Source of the DNA: Spongiibacter tropicus DSM 19543
GTDB lineage: Bacteria; Pseudomonadota; Gammaproteobacteria; Pseudomonadales; Spongiibacteraceae
Assembly (NCBI RefSeq): GCF_000420325.1
Contig: NZ_ATUS01000001.1
Coordinates: forward strand, 1,926,463-1,990,462
DNA length: 64,000 bases
Reading direction: 5' to 3'
Each line of letters begins with the position of its first letter. Positions within the stretch are counted from its first letter, which is position 1. The position numbers and the translations under genes were made by a program. Under the pieces are notes generated by a model. The model was not told where the DNA came from. It saw only the letters and a list, made by a program, of their open reading frames with translations, and searched no databases. Of this stretch, positions 53,986 through 63,454 are shown in pieces.

Positions 53986-54456
53986 GTGAATATTAATCTC
54001 ACACTGATTGGACAATCGATCACCTTCCTGTTCTTCATTTGGTTCTGCCACGCTTTTGTGTGGGGCGCCATTCGCAAGGCCATGGAAGAGCGTGAAAAGC
54101 AGATTGCTGACGGTCTTGATGCCGCTGACCGCGCGGGACGCGATCTTGAGCTTGCTCAAGAAAAAGCTGCCAAGCAGCTTGGCGAAGCGAAAGCGGAAGC
54201 GGCTTCCATCATTGATGCTGCCAACAAGCGCGCCAATCAAATTATTGATGAAGCGAAAGAGTCGGCACGAGCTGAGGGCGACCGCCTGAAAGCCGCTGCC
54301 CAGGCTGAGGTAGAGCAGGAAGTGAACCGTGCGAAAGAAGCACTGCGTTCACAGGTTGCCGCTCTGGCTCTGGCTGGTGCTGAGAAAGTGCTGGAAGCAT
54401 CTATCGATGAGTCTGTTCATAAAGACATGGTCGACAAGCTGGCCGCTGGCCTGTAA
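53986..54456 (+). CDS. atpF: ATP synthase Fo subunit b
   Basis: A 156-residue stator subunit starting at GTG 53986 with AGAGGT upstream. One N-terminal membrane helix ([20 protein letters not shown]) is followed by a long charged helix rich in Ala, Glu, Lys and Arg that dimerises to link Fo with F1. The length matches the E. coli subunit (156). It lies between atpE and atpH. Confidence 0.97.
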   Translation: MNINLTLIGQSITFLFFIWFCHAFVWGAIRKAMEEREKQIADGLDAADRAGRDLELAQEKAAKQLGEAKAEAASIIDAANKRANQIIDEAKESARAEGDRLKAAAQAEVEQEVNRAKEALRSQVAALALAGAEKVLEASIDESVHKDMVDKLAAGL

Positions 54457-54467
54457 GCGAGGTTGAC

Positions 54468-55004
54468 ATGGCTGAATTGAGCACGATGGCTAGACCCTAC
54501 GCCAAGGCGGCTTTCGAGCACGCCCTGGCTTCTTCGGCATTAGGTGAGTGGTCACAAATGCTGGCAACGGCAGCGGCTGTCGCCAGCCAGGAAACGGTAG
54601 CCAAGCTGCTGTCTTCACCGGCCATCACCACCGAGCAGCAAGCGCAGAAATTTATCGACGTCTGCGGCGATGCACTCAATGCCGGCGGTGAAAATTTCAT
54701 CAGGATTCTCGCAGAAAACAAACGCTTGGCACTGCTGCCAATCATCAGCGAGTTGTTCGAAGCCCAGAAAGCTGTCCAGGAACAGTCTGTCGACGTTGAG
54801 CTGACCACAGCCTTCGCCTTGGATTCAGAGTCCGAGCAACGTCTGGCCGATGTTCTGAGTAAAAAACTGAATCGTCAGGTAAAAGTCAGCAGCCACGAAG
54901 ACCGCAGCTTAATTGGCGGTGTAGTGATTCGCGCTGGCGACCTGGTTATCGACGGCTCGGTGCGCGGTCGCTTGGCGAAACTCGCTGAAGCAGTGAACTC
55001 CTGA
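54468..55004 (+). CDS. atpH: ATP synthase F1 subunit delta
   Basis: A 178-residue stator subunit starting [20 protein letters not shown], the usual delta N-terminal helix domain. The conserved C-terminal block is [25 protein letters not shown]. It ties the alpha3-beta3 head to the b subunits. It lies eleven bases after atpF. Confidence 0.97.
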   Translation: MAELSTMARPYAKAAFEHALASSALGEWSQMLATAAAVASQETVAKLLSSPAITTEQQAQKFIDVCGDALNAGGENFIRILAENKRLALLPIISELFEAQKAVQEQSVDVELTTAFALDSESEQRLADVLSKKLNRQVKVSSHEDRSLIGGVVIRAGDLVIDGSVRGRLAKLAEAVNS

Positions 55005-55036
55005 GCGTTATAGAGAATAGGATTGAGGAACAGAGC

Positions 55037-56581
55037 ATGCAGCAACTGAACCCCTCCGAGATTAGCGATATTATCAAGCAGCGCATCGAAAAACTGGATG
55101 TGACCGCTGAAGCCCAAAATGAGGGCACTATCGTCTCGGTTTCTGACGGTATCGTACGTATCCACGGCCTGACCGATGTGATGTACGGTGAAATGATCGA
55201 ATTCGAGGGTGGCCTTTTTGGTATGGCCCTTAACCTCGAACGCGATTCAGTGGGCGCGGTCGTCCTGGGCGATTACTTCGGTATCGCCGAAGGGCAAACC
55301 TGTAAATGTACCGGCCGCATTTTGGAAGTGCCGGTAGGCCCCGAACTGCAAGGCCGCGTTATCGACGCACTGGGTAACCCCATCGACGGTAAAGGCCCCA
55401 TCGACGCCAAACTGACCGACGCTGTCGAGAAAGTTGCCCCCGGTGTTATCTGGCGTCAATCGGTAGACCAGCCCGTGCAAATCGGTCTGAAAGCCGTTGA
55501 CTCCATGGTACCCATCGGCCGCGGCCAGCGTGAGCTGATCATCGGCGACCGCCAGATCGGTAAAACCGCCATCGCCGTCGACGCCATCATCAACCAGAAA
55601 GACTCTGGTATTAAGTGTATCTACGTTGCTGTAGGCCAGAAGGCCTCTTCTATTGCTGCCGTTGTGCGCAAACTGGAAGAGCACGGCGCCATGGATCACA
55701 CCGTTATCGTTGCAGCGACCGCTTCTGATCCCGCGTCAATGCAGTTCATTGCACCGTTCACCGGCTGTACTATCGGCGAATACTACCGCGACCGCGGTGA
55801 AGACGCGCTGATCATCTACGACGACCTGACCAAGCAAGCTTGGGCTTACCGCCAGATCTCCCTGCTGCTGCGTCGTCCGCCGGGCCGTGAAGCTTACCCC
55901 GGTGATGTTTTCTACCTCCACTCGCGTCTGCTCGAGCGCGCCGCGCGCGTCTCTGCTGACTACGTAGAGAAGTTCACCAACGGTGAAGTGAAAGGCAAAA
56001 CCGGTTCATTGACCGCCCTGCCGATCATTGAAACCCAGGCAGGTGACGTATCGGCCTTCGTACCGACCAACGTTATCTCCATCACCGACGGTCAGATCTT
56101 CCTCGAAACCGATATGTTCAACGCCGGTATCCGTCCGTCGATGAACGCCGGTATCTCGGTATCGCGGGTTGGTGGTGCGGCACAGACCAAAATCATCAAG
56201 AAACTGTCCGGCGGTATCCGTACTGCACTGGCACAGTATCGCGAACTGGCGGCCTTCTCTCAGTTTGCCTCTGACCTCGACGACGCCACCAAGGCTCAGC
56301 TGGATCAGGGTGAGCGCGTTACCGAGCTGATGAAGCAAAAGCAATACAGCCCGCTGAGCATTGCCGACATGGCACTGTCACTGTACTGCGCTAATGAAGG
56401 TCACCTGAAAGACGTTGAAGTCGCCAAGGTGCTGGACTTCGAATCTGCGATCCAATCCTTCGCGCACGCCGAGTACGGCGACGTGATGAAACAGATCAAC
56501 GAGTCCGGCAACTGGAATGACGAGCTGGAAGGCAAGTTCAAAGAACTGGTCGAAAAGTTCAAGTCTACCCAGACTTGGTAA
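55037..56581 (+). CDS. atpA: ATP synthase F1 subunit alpha
   Basis: A 514-residue subunit with the non-catalytic nucleotide site Walker A GDRQIGKT (170-177), the block [20 protein letters not shown] before it, and the arginine-finger region [20 protein letters not shown]. It forms the F1 head with beta. The gap before atpG holds a stable UUCG-loop hairpin. Confidence 0.98.
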   Translation: MQQLNPSEISDIIKQRIEKLDVTAEAQNEGTIVSVSDGIVRIHGLTDVMYGEMIEFEGGLFGMALNLERDSVGAVVLGDYFGIAEGQTCKCTGRILEVPVGPELQGRVIDALGNPIDGKGPIDAKLTDAVEKVAPGVIWRQSVDQPVQIGLKAVDSMVPIGRGQRELIIGDRQIGKTAIAVDAIINQKDSGIKCIYVAVGQKASSIAAVVRKLEEHGAMDHTVIVAATASDPASMQFIAPFTGCTIGEYYRDRGEDALIIYDDLTKQAWAYRQISLLLRRPPGREAYPGDVFYLHSRLLERAARVSADYVEKFTNGEVKGKTGSLTALPIIETQAGDVSAFVPTNVISITDGQIFLETDMFNAGIRPSMNAGISVSRVGGAAQTKIIKKLSGGIRTALAQYRELAAFSQFASDLDDATKAQLDQGERVTELMKQKQYSPLSIADMALSLYCANEGHLKDVEVAKVLDFESAIQSFAHAEYGDVMKQINESGNWNDELEGKFKELVEKFKSTQTW

Positions 56582-56588
56582 GACGGAT

Positions 56589-56612
56589 AAAGCGTCCCTT
56601 CGGGGGCGCTTT
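56589..56612 (+). other. Stable UUCG-loop hairpin between atpA and atpG
   Basis: AAAGCGTCCC and GGGGCGCTTT pair over ten positions (one G-U) around a TTCG loop. There is no T-run after it, so it is unlikely to end transcription fully. It may set the relative mRNA stability or ribosome traffic between atpA and atpG. Confidence 0.7.
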
Positions 56613-56633
56613 GCTGCTTGAGGATTTTTAAAC

Positions 56634-57500
56634 ATGGCAGGTGCAAAAGAAATACGCACCCAGATCTCCAGCATCAAGAGCACGCAGAAAATCACCAGCG
56701 CCATGGAAATGGTGGCGGCGAGCAAAATGCGCAAAGCTCAAGATCGCATGGAAGTGGGTAAGCCCTACGCGCAGCGTATGCGCGCAGTGGTTGGGCATAT
56801 CGCCAATGCCAATCCGGAATACCGCCACCAGTATATGGAAGAGCGGGAAGTCAAGCGCGTCGGTTTCGTTATCGTCTCCACAGACCGTGGTCTCTGTGGC
56901 GGTTTGAACACCAACCTGTTCAAAGCGGCCCTCAAGTCCATGCAAAGCTGGTCCGAGAAAAACGTCGACGTTGACCTCTGCCTCATTGGCGGCAAGGCAG
57001 CCGGCTTTTTCAAAAACTACGGTGGCAACACTGTGGCTGCAGTGCGCGACATGGGTGAAGCACCCAGCGTTTCCGATCTGATCGGCAGCGTGAAAACCAT
57101 GCTGGACGCCTACAGCGAAGGCAAGATCGACCGTCTGTACTTGGTGGGCAATGAGTTCATCAACACCATGACGCAGAGCCCCTTCGTGCGCCAACTGCTG
57201 CCACTGGAAGCCGAGCAGGACGACAGCCTGAAACACCACTGGGACTATATCTACGAGCCCACTCCGGAAGAACTGCTGGAAGGACTGCTGACCCGCTACG
57301 TCGAGTCACAGGTTTACCAGACAGTGGTTGAAAACGGAGCCTGTGAACAGGCGGCCCGGATGATCGCGATGAAAAACGCCACCGACAACGCGGGCGAAAT
57401 CATCGACGGTCTGCAATTGGTCTACAACAAAGCCCGTCAGGCAGCCATCACGCAAGAGCTGTCCGAGATTGTTGGCGGTGCGGCGGCGGTATCGTCTTAA
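56634..57500 (+). CDS. atpG: ATP synthase F1 subunit gamma
   Basis: A 288-residue central-shaft subunit. It starts [20 protein letters not shown], followed by [17 protein letters not shown], and ends with the C-terminal helix [28 protein letters not shown]. The [13 protein letters not shown] block is conserved. Its rotation couples the c-ring to catalysis. It follows the atpA-atpG hairpin by 21 bases. Confidence 0.98.
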   Translation: MAGAKEIRTQISSIKSTQKITSAMEMVAASKMRKAQDRMEVGKPYAQRMRAVVGHIANANPEYRHQYMEEREVKRVGFVIVSTDRGLCGGLNTNLFKAALKSMQSWSEKNVDVDLCLIGGKAAGFFKNYGGNTVAAVRDMGEAPSVSDLIGSVKTMLDAYSEGKIDRLYLVGNEFINTMTQSPFVRQLLPLEAEQDDSLKHHWDYIYEPTPEELLEGLLTRYVESQVYQTVVENGACEQAARMIAMKNATDNAGEIIDGLQLVYNKARQAAITQELSEIVGGAAAVSS

Positions 57501-57541
57501 GACGATACCGGCAACGGATTTTGAATTTTTAAGGTTTTTAA

Positions 57542-58951
<1,410 letters not shown>

Positions 58952-58990
58952 GTCCGCGCAAGCGGGCTTCACGCCTAAGAGGCAGAAGAT

Positions 58991-59416
58991 ATGGCTATGA
59001 CTATACATTGCGACATCGTAAGTGCCGAAGAAGAAATCTTCTCCGGCCGCGCCAAACTGATCGTTGCCAATGGTATCCAGGGCGACCTAGGTGTGACCTA
59101 CGGCCACGCGCCGCTACTCACCTCACTCGAGCCGGGTCCGGTTCGTGTCGTCATGGACAACGGTGAAGAGCAAGTTTACTACGTGTCCGGTGGCTACCTC
59201 GAAGTGCAGCCCAATGTGGTCAGCATTCTGGCTGATACTGCATTGCGTGCCGACGACCTCGACGAGGCAGCCGCGCTGGAAGCGCAGAAACAAGCGCAGC
59301 ACGATATGCTGAATCAGAACGCGGATATTGATTATTCGCGGGCGGCAGCGCGGTTGGCGGCAGCCACGGCGCAGTTGCGGACCTTGCAGCAGATTCGCAA
59401 GGCGATGAGCAAGTAA
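58991..59416 (+). CDS. atpC: ATP synthase F1 subunit epsilon
   Basis: A 141-residue subunit with an N-terminal beta-sandwich ([41 protein letters not shown]) and a C-terminal helical hairpin that can inhibit the enzyme. The start at 58991 has a second in-frame ATG two codons later, and either is possible. It is the last gene of the operon and is followed by a clear terminator. Confidence 0.97.
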   Translation: MAMTIHCDIVSAEEEIFSGRAKLIVANGIQGDLGVTYGHAPLLTSLEPGPVRVVMDNGEEQVYYVSGGYLEVQPNVVSILADTALRADDLDEAAALEAQKQAQHDMLNQNADIDYSRAAARLAAATAQLRTLQQIRKAMSK

Positions 59417-59440
59417 TTCCTTTATTGGAATTGCATGAGA

Positions 59441-59467
59441 AAGGCGGCTTCGGTCGCCTTTTTTTGT
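59441..59467 (+). terminator. Intrinsic terminator of the ATP synthase operon
   Basis: AAGGCGGC and GTCGCCTT pair over eight positions around TTCG and run straight into seven or more T residues. It lies 24 bases after the atpC stop. Confidence 0.93.
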
Positions 59468-59596
59468 GTCTGGGTTTTGTGGAGGGGGGGTCGAAGGGGT
59501 GAAAGCGTTGTAGCGGGTATGTCGCGTTTCGGGGCTCCTAACCGGACAGGTTGATCAATCGCTTTATTCCTTCCTTGGATCATATTTTTTGTTTCG

Positions 59597-59660
59597 CCCT
59601 GCTGGGCGACTCACTTTCTCTTTGCGTGCCCAAAGAGAAAGTAAGCAAAGAGAAAGGGCA
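59597..59660. repeat. Palindromic repeat element (CTTTCTCTTTG/CAAAGAGAAAG)
   Basis: ACTTTCTCTTTG (59613-59624) and CAAAGAGAAAGT (59631-59642) form a perfect 12-bp inverted repeat around CGTGCC, and CAAAGAGAAAG recurs as a direct copy at 59646-59656. I recall very similar sequence as a dispersed repeat in other gammaproteobacteria, where it is often mis-called as a short protein. The 517-base gap 59417-59933 also holds the atp terminator and a GC-rich stretch (59660-59835) with no gene I can support. Confidence 0.65.
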
Positions 59661-59883
59661 CCCCGCATCACTGTCGTCGGCTAATCGCCGCCGATCCCTT
59701 GCGCGCGGCGCGGCCAGCTCGGGCGCTGCGGAACTCACCTGTCGGCTCAAACAGTCCTCGCGCAATTCCCGAACTGACCGCGCCGTGCTCAGCAGTGCTG
59801 AGGGGAGGGGAGAGCGAGTCCGTGCAAAGTTAGAGTAAGGCGAAGCAGTCTATGCAAGAAAAAACATCTGCATTAAGCTGAAC

Positions 59884-59912
59884 TTAACAAAGGACTGTAC
59901 GCGATATATAAG
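59884..59912 (+). promoter_or_regulatory. Probable promoter of the STAS/GHKL gene
   Basis: TTAACA (59884-59889) and TATAAG (59907-59912) are separated by 17 bases, 21 bases before the start codon. This is consistent with the gene carrying its own promoter. Confidence 0.45.
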
Positions 59913-59933
59913 TGTTAGGAGACAGGAGATATC

Positions 59934-60959
59934 ATGCCAAAGGTCGTTTATCCTAATTCATGCGACGCAAAATCCGTTTTCCAATTTTGCTCAGAGATAT
60001 CCTCACTGAAGGGTGAAGATGAAGTCAAAATCGACTTTACCTCGATGGGAAGAATAGAGCCCTTCACAATGATTTACATTGCAAAATTTATAAGAGAGTT
60101 CAATCGGGCTAATCCGAAAACCTCTGTAAGGTGTGGTGGATTTCAAAACAAAGAATACGCCGCCAATATGGCCTTTTTTCGAGCATTTGGTTTGAAGCAT
60201 GGAAGGGAACCGAATTGTGTAGATGGAAATGATCGATTCGTCCCTTTCACTATTTTAAGAGTTCAGACGATAGTTGATGAAGCAACTGAAGAGTGGAAAA
60301 ACGAACAAGACATTATTGAAAAAAGAGCGGAGCATTTATCTAAAATACTATCTCAAAGCCAGACTGGAAATCTCGTTGATGCACTAACATTTTCAATCAG
60401 AGAGATCATGAGGAATGTATATGAGCATAGCAAATCGAAAAGCATAGAATATTGTGCGCAATATTGGCCATCGTATGAAAAAGTTGAAATTGCAATTGGT
60501 GATTCCGGTATTGGGCTACGGGAATCTTTGCAAGACAATCCTTATATACAGGTATCAAATGATAGCGACGCAATACAGCAGGCCTTAATGCCAGCTATAT
60601 CAAGTAAGAATTATGAAGGTGCCATTATTGATACTAATGATCCTTGGCATAATTCTGGTTTTGGACTTTATATGATTAATCGAATATGCCGCCTTGGTGG
60701 TAATTTTCTAATATGCAGCGGTGATCATGCGATCAAACTGGATGAAAACGGTAAGGAGCATATTGATCTAGGGCATCGATGCAAAGGTGTCGTTGTCAGA
60801 ATGGTATTAAATACAAGTAGGCTGATCGCATTATCGGAAATGCTCAAGAAATTTAGAAATGAAGGGTACGAGACAGCCAAAAAAATAAAGGGTGTTGGTC
60901 TATACGAAGCATCTGCGGCTTCACAAATGCTTTCTAGAGACTTTGATAACGGCGCTTAA
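59934..60959 (+). CDS. STAS-like/GHKL ATPase protein, AT-rich, probably acquired
   Basis: A 341-residue soluble protein. Residues 1-95 look like a STAS-type fold (VKIDFTSMGRIEPFTMIYIAKF). Residues 140-295 are a GHKL ATPase with N-box REIMRNVYEH (156-165), G1 GDSGIGL (189-195) and G2 NSGFGLYMIN (240-249). No His kinase dimerisation domain or membrane helix is present. A fused STAS-ATPase recalls anti-sigma/anti-anti-sigma partner switches (inference). An AGGAG ribosome binding site precedes ATG 59934. The gene is much richer in A+T than its neighbours (20 G+C of 60 at 60301-60360 by hand count, against 36 of 60 at 62281-62340). The function is not known. Confidence 0.8.
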   Translation: MPKVVYPNSCDAKSVFQFCSEISSLKGEDEVKIDFTSMGRIEPFTMIYIAKFIREFNRANPKTSVRCGGFQNKEYAANMAFFRAFGLKHGREPNCVDGNDRFVPFTILRVQTIVDEATEEWKNEQDIIEKRAEHLSKILSQSQTGNLVDALTFSIREIMRNVYEHSKSKSIEYCAQYWPSYEKVEIAIGDSGIGLRESLQDNPYIQVSNDSDAIQQALMPAISSKNYEGAIIDTNDPWHNSGFGLYMINRICRLGGNFLICSGDHAIKLDENGKEHIDLGHRCKGVVVRMVLNTSRLIALSEMLKKFRNEGYETAKKIKGVGLYEASAASQMLSRDFDNGA

Positions 60960-61067
60960 CAATGCCAAGTCCTATAGGGACAAAAAGTTGTTGCCGGAAC
61001 TCATTTCAGTCCGCCCGTATTGTCGGTGTTAATCGCTGTCTCGTCGTTTAGAGCGGTTTTTCCCATC

Positions 61068-61310
61068 GCACTCTGCTATCTTCCCTCCGTGATTTCCACT
61101 GCCAATGAGCATACCCGCCTGTGTCGCTGATGTTTGAAGAGATTGATAGTCAGAAGTCGCCAATTGAGGAGATTTCGCTTCGCCGTCGCCGGATTCCGGC
61201 ATTTGGGGAGCGGGACATCTATGAGGTGAAGCTCGGCGATGAGTTTTTGATGGTGTGTATGTTTTACACGGCAGATTAGGTTTTGTCGACGTTGGCGCTG
61301 CGGTGTTAAG
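61068..61310 (+). repeat. Direct repeat, left copy (promoter and 5' end of the spermidine-synthase-like gene)
   Basis: This stretch matches 61913-62155 with a constant offset of 845 bases. By eye there are about 16 differences in about 233 positions, most of them in the last 60 bases. It forms one arm of a direct repeat flanking the small lipoprotein gene. The rest of the 405-base gap 60960-61364 shows nothing I can name apart from a weak attC-like start at 60955. Confidence 0.9.
61121..61279 (+). pseudogene. Truncated duplicate of the spermidine-synthase-like gene
   Basis: The frame starting GTG 61121 (ATG 61130) encodes MFEEIDSQKSPIEEISLRRR and onward, nearly identical to residues 4-50 of the protein at 61966. 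It ends at a TAG (61277-61279) where the intact gene has a Glu codon (MFYTAD-stop against MFYAAEEAL). Homology fades by about 61310, so about 190 residues are missing. It is a recent partial duplication and not expected to give a functional protein. Confidence 0.85.
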
Positions 61311-61364
61311 CGTAGTATTTTTAATAATTAAATAGTCTTATTAGAGTCAGCTAAGGAGAGCGAG

Positions 61365-61742
61365 ATGAAGAAGGTATTTGTACTAGCGATGCTTGTCGTT
61401 GTTACGGGCTGTACAACCTTGAAAGATGCCCAGAGCGCAAAGGGCACGGGGGAGTTTCGGAGTTACCCGCATTCCTATGACCGGGTATGGGGCGCCGCGC
61501 GGCAGGTGGTTGAGTCGTCTAAGTTGGATCTTATCGTCGCAGACAGGGAAGGGGGGAAAATCCTGGCGCAGAAGGGTATGTCGGCATTTAGCTATGGGGA
61601 GAATGTTGCGGTATTTGTTGATCCGGAGGGCGCTGATTCAACGAAGGTTGAGGTGGTTTCCAAGCGGTCGCTGCAAACGAATATTACGGCCAAGAACTGG
61701 AGCAGTTACATTCTCGATAAGATTTCGGAGATGCTTCAGTAG
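61365..61742 (+). CDS. Small predicted lipoprotein
   Basis: A 125-residue protein with a signal peptide (MKKVFVLAMLVVVTGC) and lipobox VTGC (Cys16). The mature part has a mixed alpha/beta pattern (YDRVWGAARQVVESSKLDLIVADREGGKILAQKG) similar to small outer-membrane-associated lipoproteins that I cannot name with confidence. An AAGGAGAG ribosome binding site precedes the ATG. It lies between the two copies of the direct repeat, and its 3' end abuts the antitoxin remnant, so it may have arrived by recombination. Confidence 0.8.
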   Translation: MKKVFVLAMLVVVTGCTTLKDAQSAKGTGEFRSYPHSYDRVWGAARQVVESSKLDLIVADREGGKILAQKGMSAFSYGENVAVFVDPEGADSTKVEVVSKRSLQTNITAKNWSSYILDKISEMLQ

Positions 61743-61855
61743 TCGGTCGCAGTCCCGAGACTTGGTTGGCGATGCAGGACATGTTTGACCTCTGGGCGGC
61801 GCGCAGGACGGTGAATCTCGATCAGCTGCAGCCTTTGGATTTTCAGGCCGCCTAG
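61721..61855 (+). pseudogene. 3' remnant of a HigA-type antitoxin gene
   Basis: After a stop at 61718-61720 the frame reads VVGRSPETWLAMQDMFDLWA and then ARRTVNLDQLQPLDFQAA before a TAG at 61853. The pattern G-x-SPExW-x-xxQ-xx-(Y/F)DLW-x-A is the well-known C-terminal part of HigA/VapI antitoxins. The helix-turn-helix half, the start codon and any higB toxin gene are absent, so it is a decayed fragment cut at its 5' side by the lipoprotein gene. Confidence 0.7.
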
Positions 61856-61912
61856 TCGCTGGCCCAATGGCGGCAAGCCTCGGCCTCCCGGTTCGGGGCG
61901 GCTTTCCTTGCT

Positions 61913-62155
61913 GCACTCTGTTATCTTCCCTCCGTGATTTCCACTGCCAATGAGAATACCCGCCTGTGTCGCTGATGTTTGAAGAGATTGATAGCCAGGA
62001 GTCGCCAATTGGGGAGATTTCGCTTCGCCGTCGCCGGATTCCGGCATTTGGGGAGCGGGACATCTATGAGGTGAAGCTCGGCGATGAGTTTTTGATGTCG
62101 AGTATGTTTTACGCGGCGGAGGAGGCATTGTCGACGCTGGGGCTGGCGGCGGTAC
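61913..62155 (+). repeat. Direct repeat, right copy
   Basis: This is the second arm of the direct repeat described at 61068-61310. It contains the upstream region and first 60 codons of the intact spermidine-synthase-like gene. Recombination between the arms would delete the lipoprotein gene and the antitoxin remnant. Confidence 0.9.
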
Positions 62156-62700
62156 AGGGGGAGGACTTACGTGTGGTGGTGGGCGGTTTGGGCCTCGGCT
62201 ACACAGCGGTAAAGGCGCTGGAGGATGCGCGGATTGCCGAGTTGCTGGTGGTGGAGGCGCTGGATACGGTGATTGGCTGGCACCGGAATGAGTTGGTGCC
62301 GCTGGGCCGTGTGTTAAATGCGGATGCGCGCAACCGCTATGTGTTGGGCAGTTTTTTCGATCTGGCAACCTCGCCGGAGACCGGCTTTGATCCGGACTGT
62401 GACGGTCAGCGCGTCGACGCGATTCTGCTGGATATCGACCATTCCCCCACCGAGTATTTGAATTCGGCGAACGCGAGTTTTTATACGACGGATAATCTGT
62501 CGCTGATGGCGCAGCAGTTGCGGCCGGGCGGGGTGTTTGCGATGTGGTCGCAGAATTTGCCGGATGCCGAGTTTGAGGCGCTGTTGAAAACGGTATTTCC
62601 GTCGGTGGAATCCCATGTGGTGGCGTTCTACAACCCTTTTCAGAATAACGAAGCGACGAATTCGGTGTATGTCTGCGTAACGGCAGAGCAGGGGCGTTAA
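61966..62700 (+). CDS. Spermidine synthase-like (aminopropyltransferase/methyltransferase-fold) protein
   Basis: A 244-residue protein with a Rossmann core of the spermidine synthase/SAM-methyltransferase class. The nucleotide motif is VVVGGLGLGYTAVKALEDA (about residues 67-85), followed by ELLVVEALDTVIGWH, an acidic DAILLDIDHSPTEYLN and LRPGGVFAMWSQNLPD. It lacks the full N-terminal beta domain of true SpeE, so polyamine synthesis is not established. The GTG at 61966 or ATG at 61975 could start it. A truncated duplicate lies 0.85 kb upstream. The stop is four bases before the YjdF-type gene. Confidence 0.8.
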   Translation: MSLMFEEIDSQESPIGEISLRRRRIPAFGERDIYEVKLGDEFLMSSMFYAAEEALSTLGLAAVQGEDLRVVVGGLGLGYTAVKALEDARIAELLVVEALDTVIGWHRNELVPLGRVLNADARNRYVLGSFFDLATSPETGFDPDCDGQRVDAILLDIDHSPTEYLNSANASFYTTDNLSLMAQQLRPGGVFAMWSQNLPDAEFEALLKTVFPSVESHVVAFYNPFQNNEATNSVYVCVTAEQGR

Positions 62701-62704
62701 GACG

Positions 62705-63301
62705 ATGGCAAAAGCACTGTGGTTGATCGTGTTTTTCGCGGTGCTGCTGTGGTCGGCGGTGAACCCCCACGATCGCATCACCTGGTGGTTGGAAGTTGCT
62801 CCGGCGCTGATCGGTTTTGGCTTGATAGTGACGACTTACAAACGCTTTCCGCTTACCCCACTGCTGTACGGCCTGGTTCTGGCGCACTGTGTGGTGCTGA
62901 TGGTTGGCGGTCATTACACCTATGCCGAAGTGCCCGGTTTTACCGGTTGGTTCGGCAGCGAGCGCAATAACTACGACAAGATCGGTCATTTCTTTCAGGG
63001 CTTTGTTCCCGCCATCCTGGCGCGTGAAATCCTCATTCGTAAACAGGTAGTGAACGGTAGCCGCTGGCTGGCGCTGTTCGTGGTGTCGGTGTGCCTCGCC
63101 TTCAGCGCCTTTTACGAGCTGATTGAGTGGTGGGTGGCCGAACTGAGCGGCGAAGGCGCCGAGGCGTTTCTCGGTACCCAGGGCTATGTCTGGGATACCC
63201 AATCCGATATGGCGCTGGCGCTACTTGGCAGTATCGCGGCGCTATTGAGCCTGTCGGCAGTTCACACTCGCCAGTTGCAGCGATTGCCAAAAATGGCTTG
63301 A
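62705..63301 (+). CDS. YjdF/DUF2238-type inner-membrane protein
   Basis: A 198-residue membrane protein with five or six predicted helices. The family pattern is clear: YAEVPGFTGWFGSERNNYDKIGHFFQGFVPAILAREILIR, then FSAFYELIEWWVAELSGEGAEAFLGTQGYVWDTQSDMALALLG. The conserved acidic/His residues (DKIGHF, YELIEWW, DTQSDM) may bind a metal or lipid; no activity is known to me. It follows the spermidine-synthase-like gene by four bases and is probably co-transcribed. It is the last gene of the atpC-glmU island. Confidence 0.88.
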   Translation: MAKALWLIVFFAVLLWSAVNPHDRITWWLEVAPALIGFGLIVTTYKRFPLTPLLYGLVLAHCVVLMVGGHYTYAEVPGFTGWFGSERNNYDKIGHFFQGFVPAILAREILIRKQVVNGSRWLALFVVSVCLAFSAFYELIEWWVAELSGEGAEAFLGTQGYVWDTQSDMALALLGSIAALLSLSAVHTRQLQRLPKMA

Positions 63302-63454
63302 TGCGTGGCCGTAGGCACTAACGCCGACGTTTTTGCTGTTAAATTCCGCCATTGTTACCGATTTTGCCCGCCTGCAGCGGCCTGCGCTGGTCGCCATGAG
63401 CCGCATTCGCTACCATTCACCCCTGTTTTTCAAACGCCTCGATAGGAAAATTCT

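Noticed and set aside
59551-59838. An open frame of 95 codons in the gap after atpC
   Set aside because: It overlaps the palindromic repeat, has low-complexity residues and no ribosome binding site; this repeat is often mis-called as a protein.
60955-61000. attC-like sequence at the end of the STAS/GHKL gene (GCTTAAC and a short stem, then GTTGTTG)
   Set aside because: The left core fits RYYYAAC, but no matching GTTRRRY right core follows, and there is no integrase or cassette array. Treated as chance or decay.
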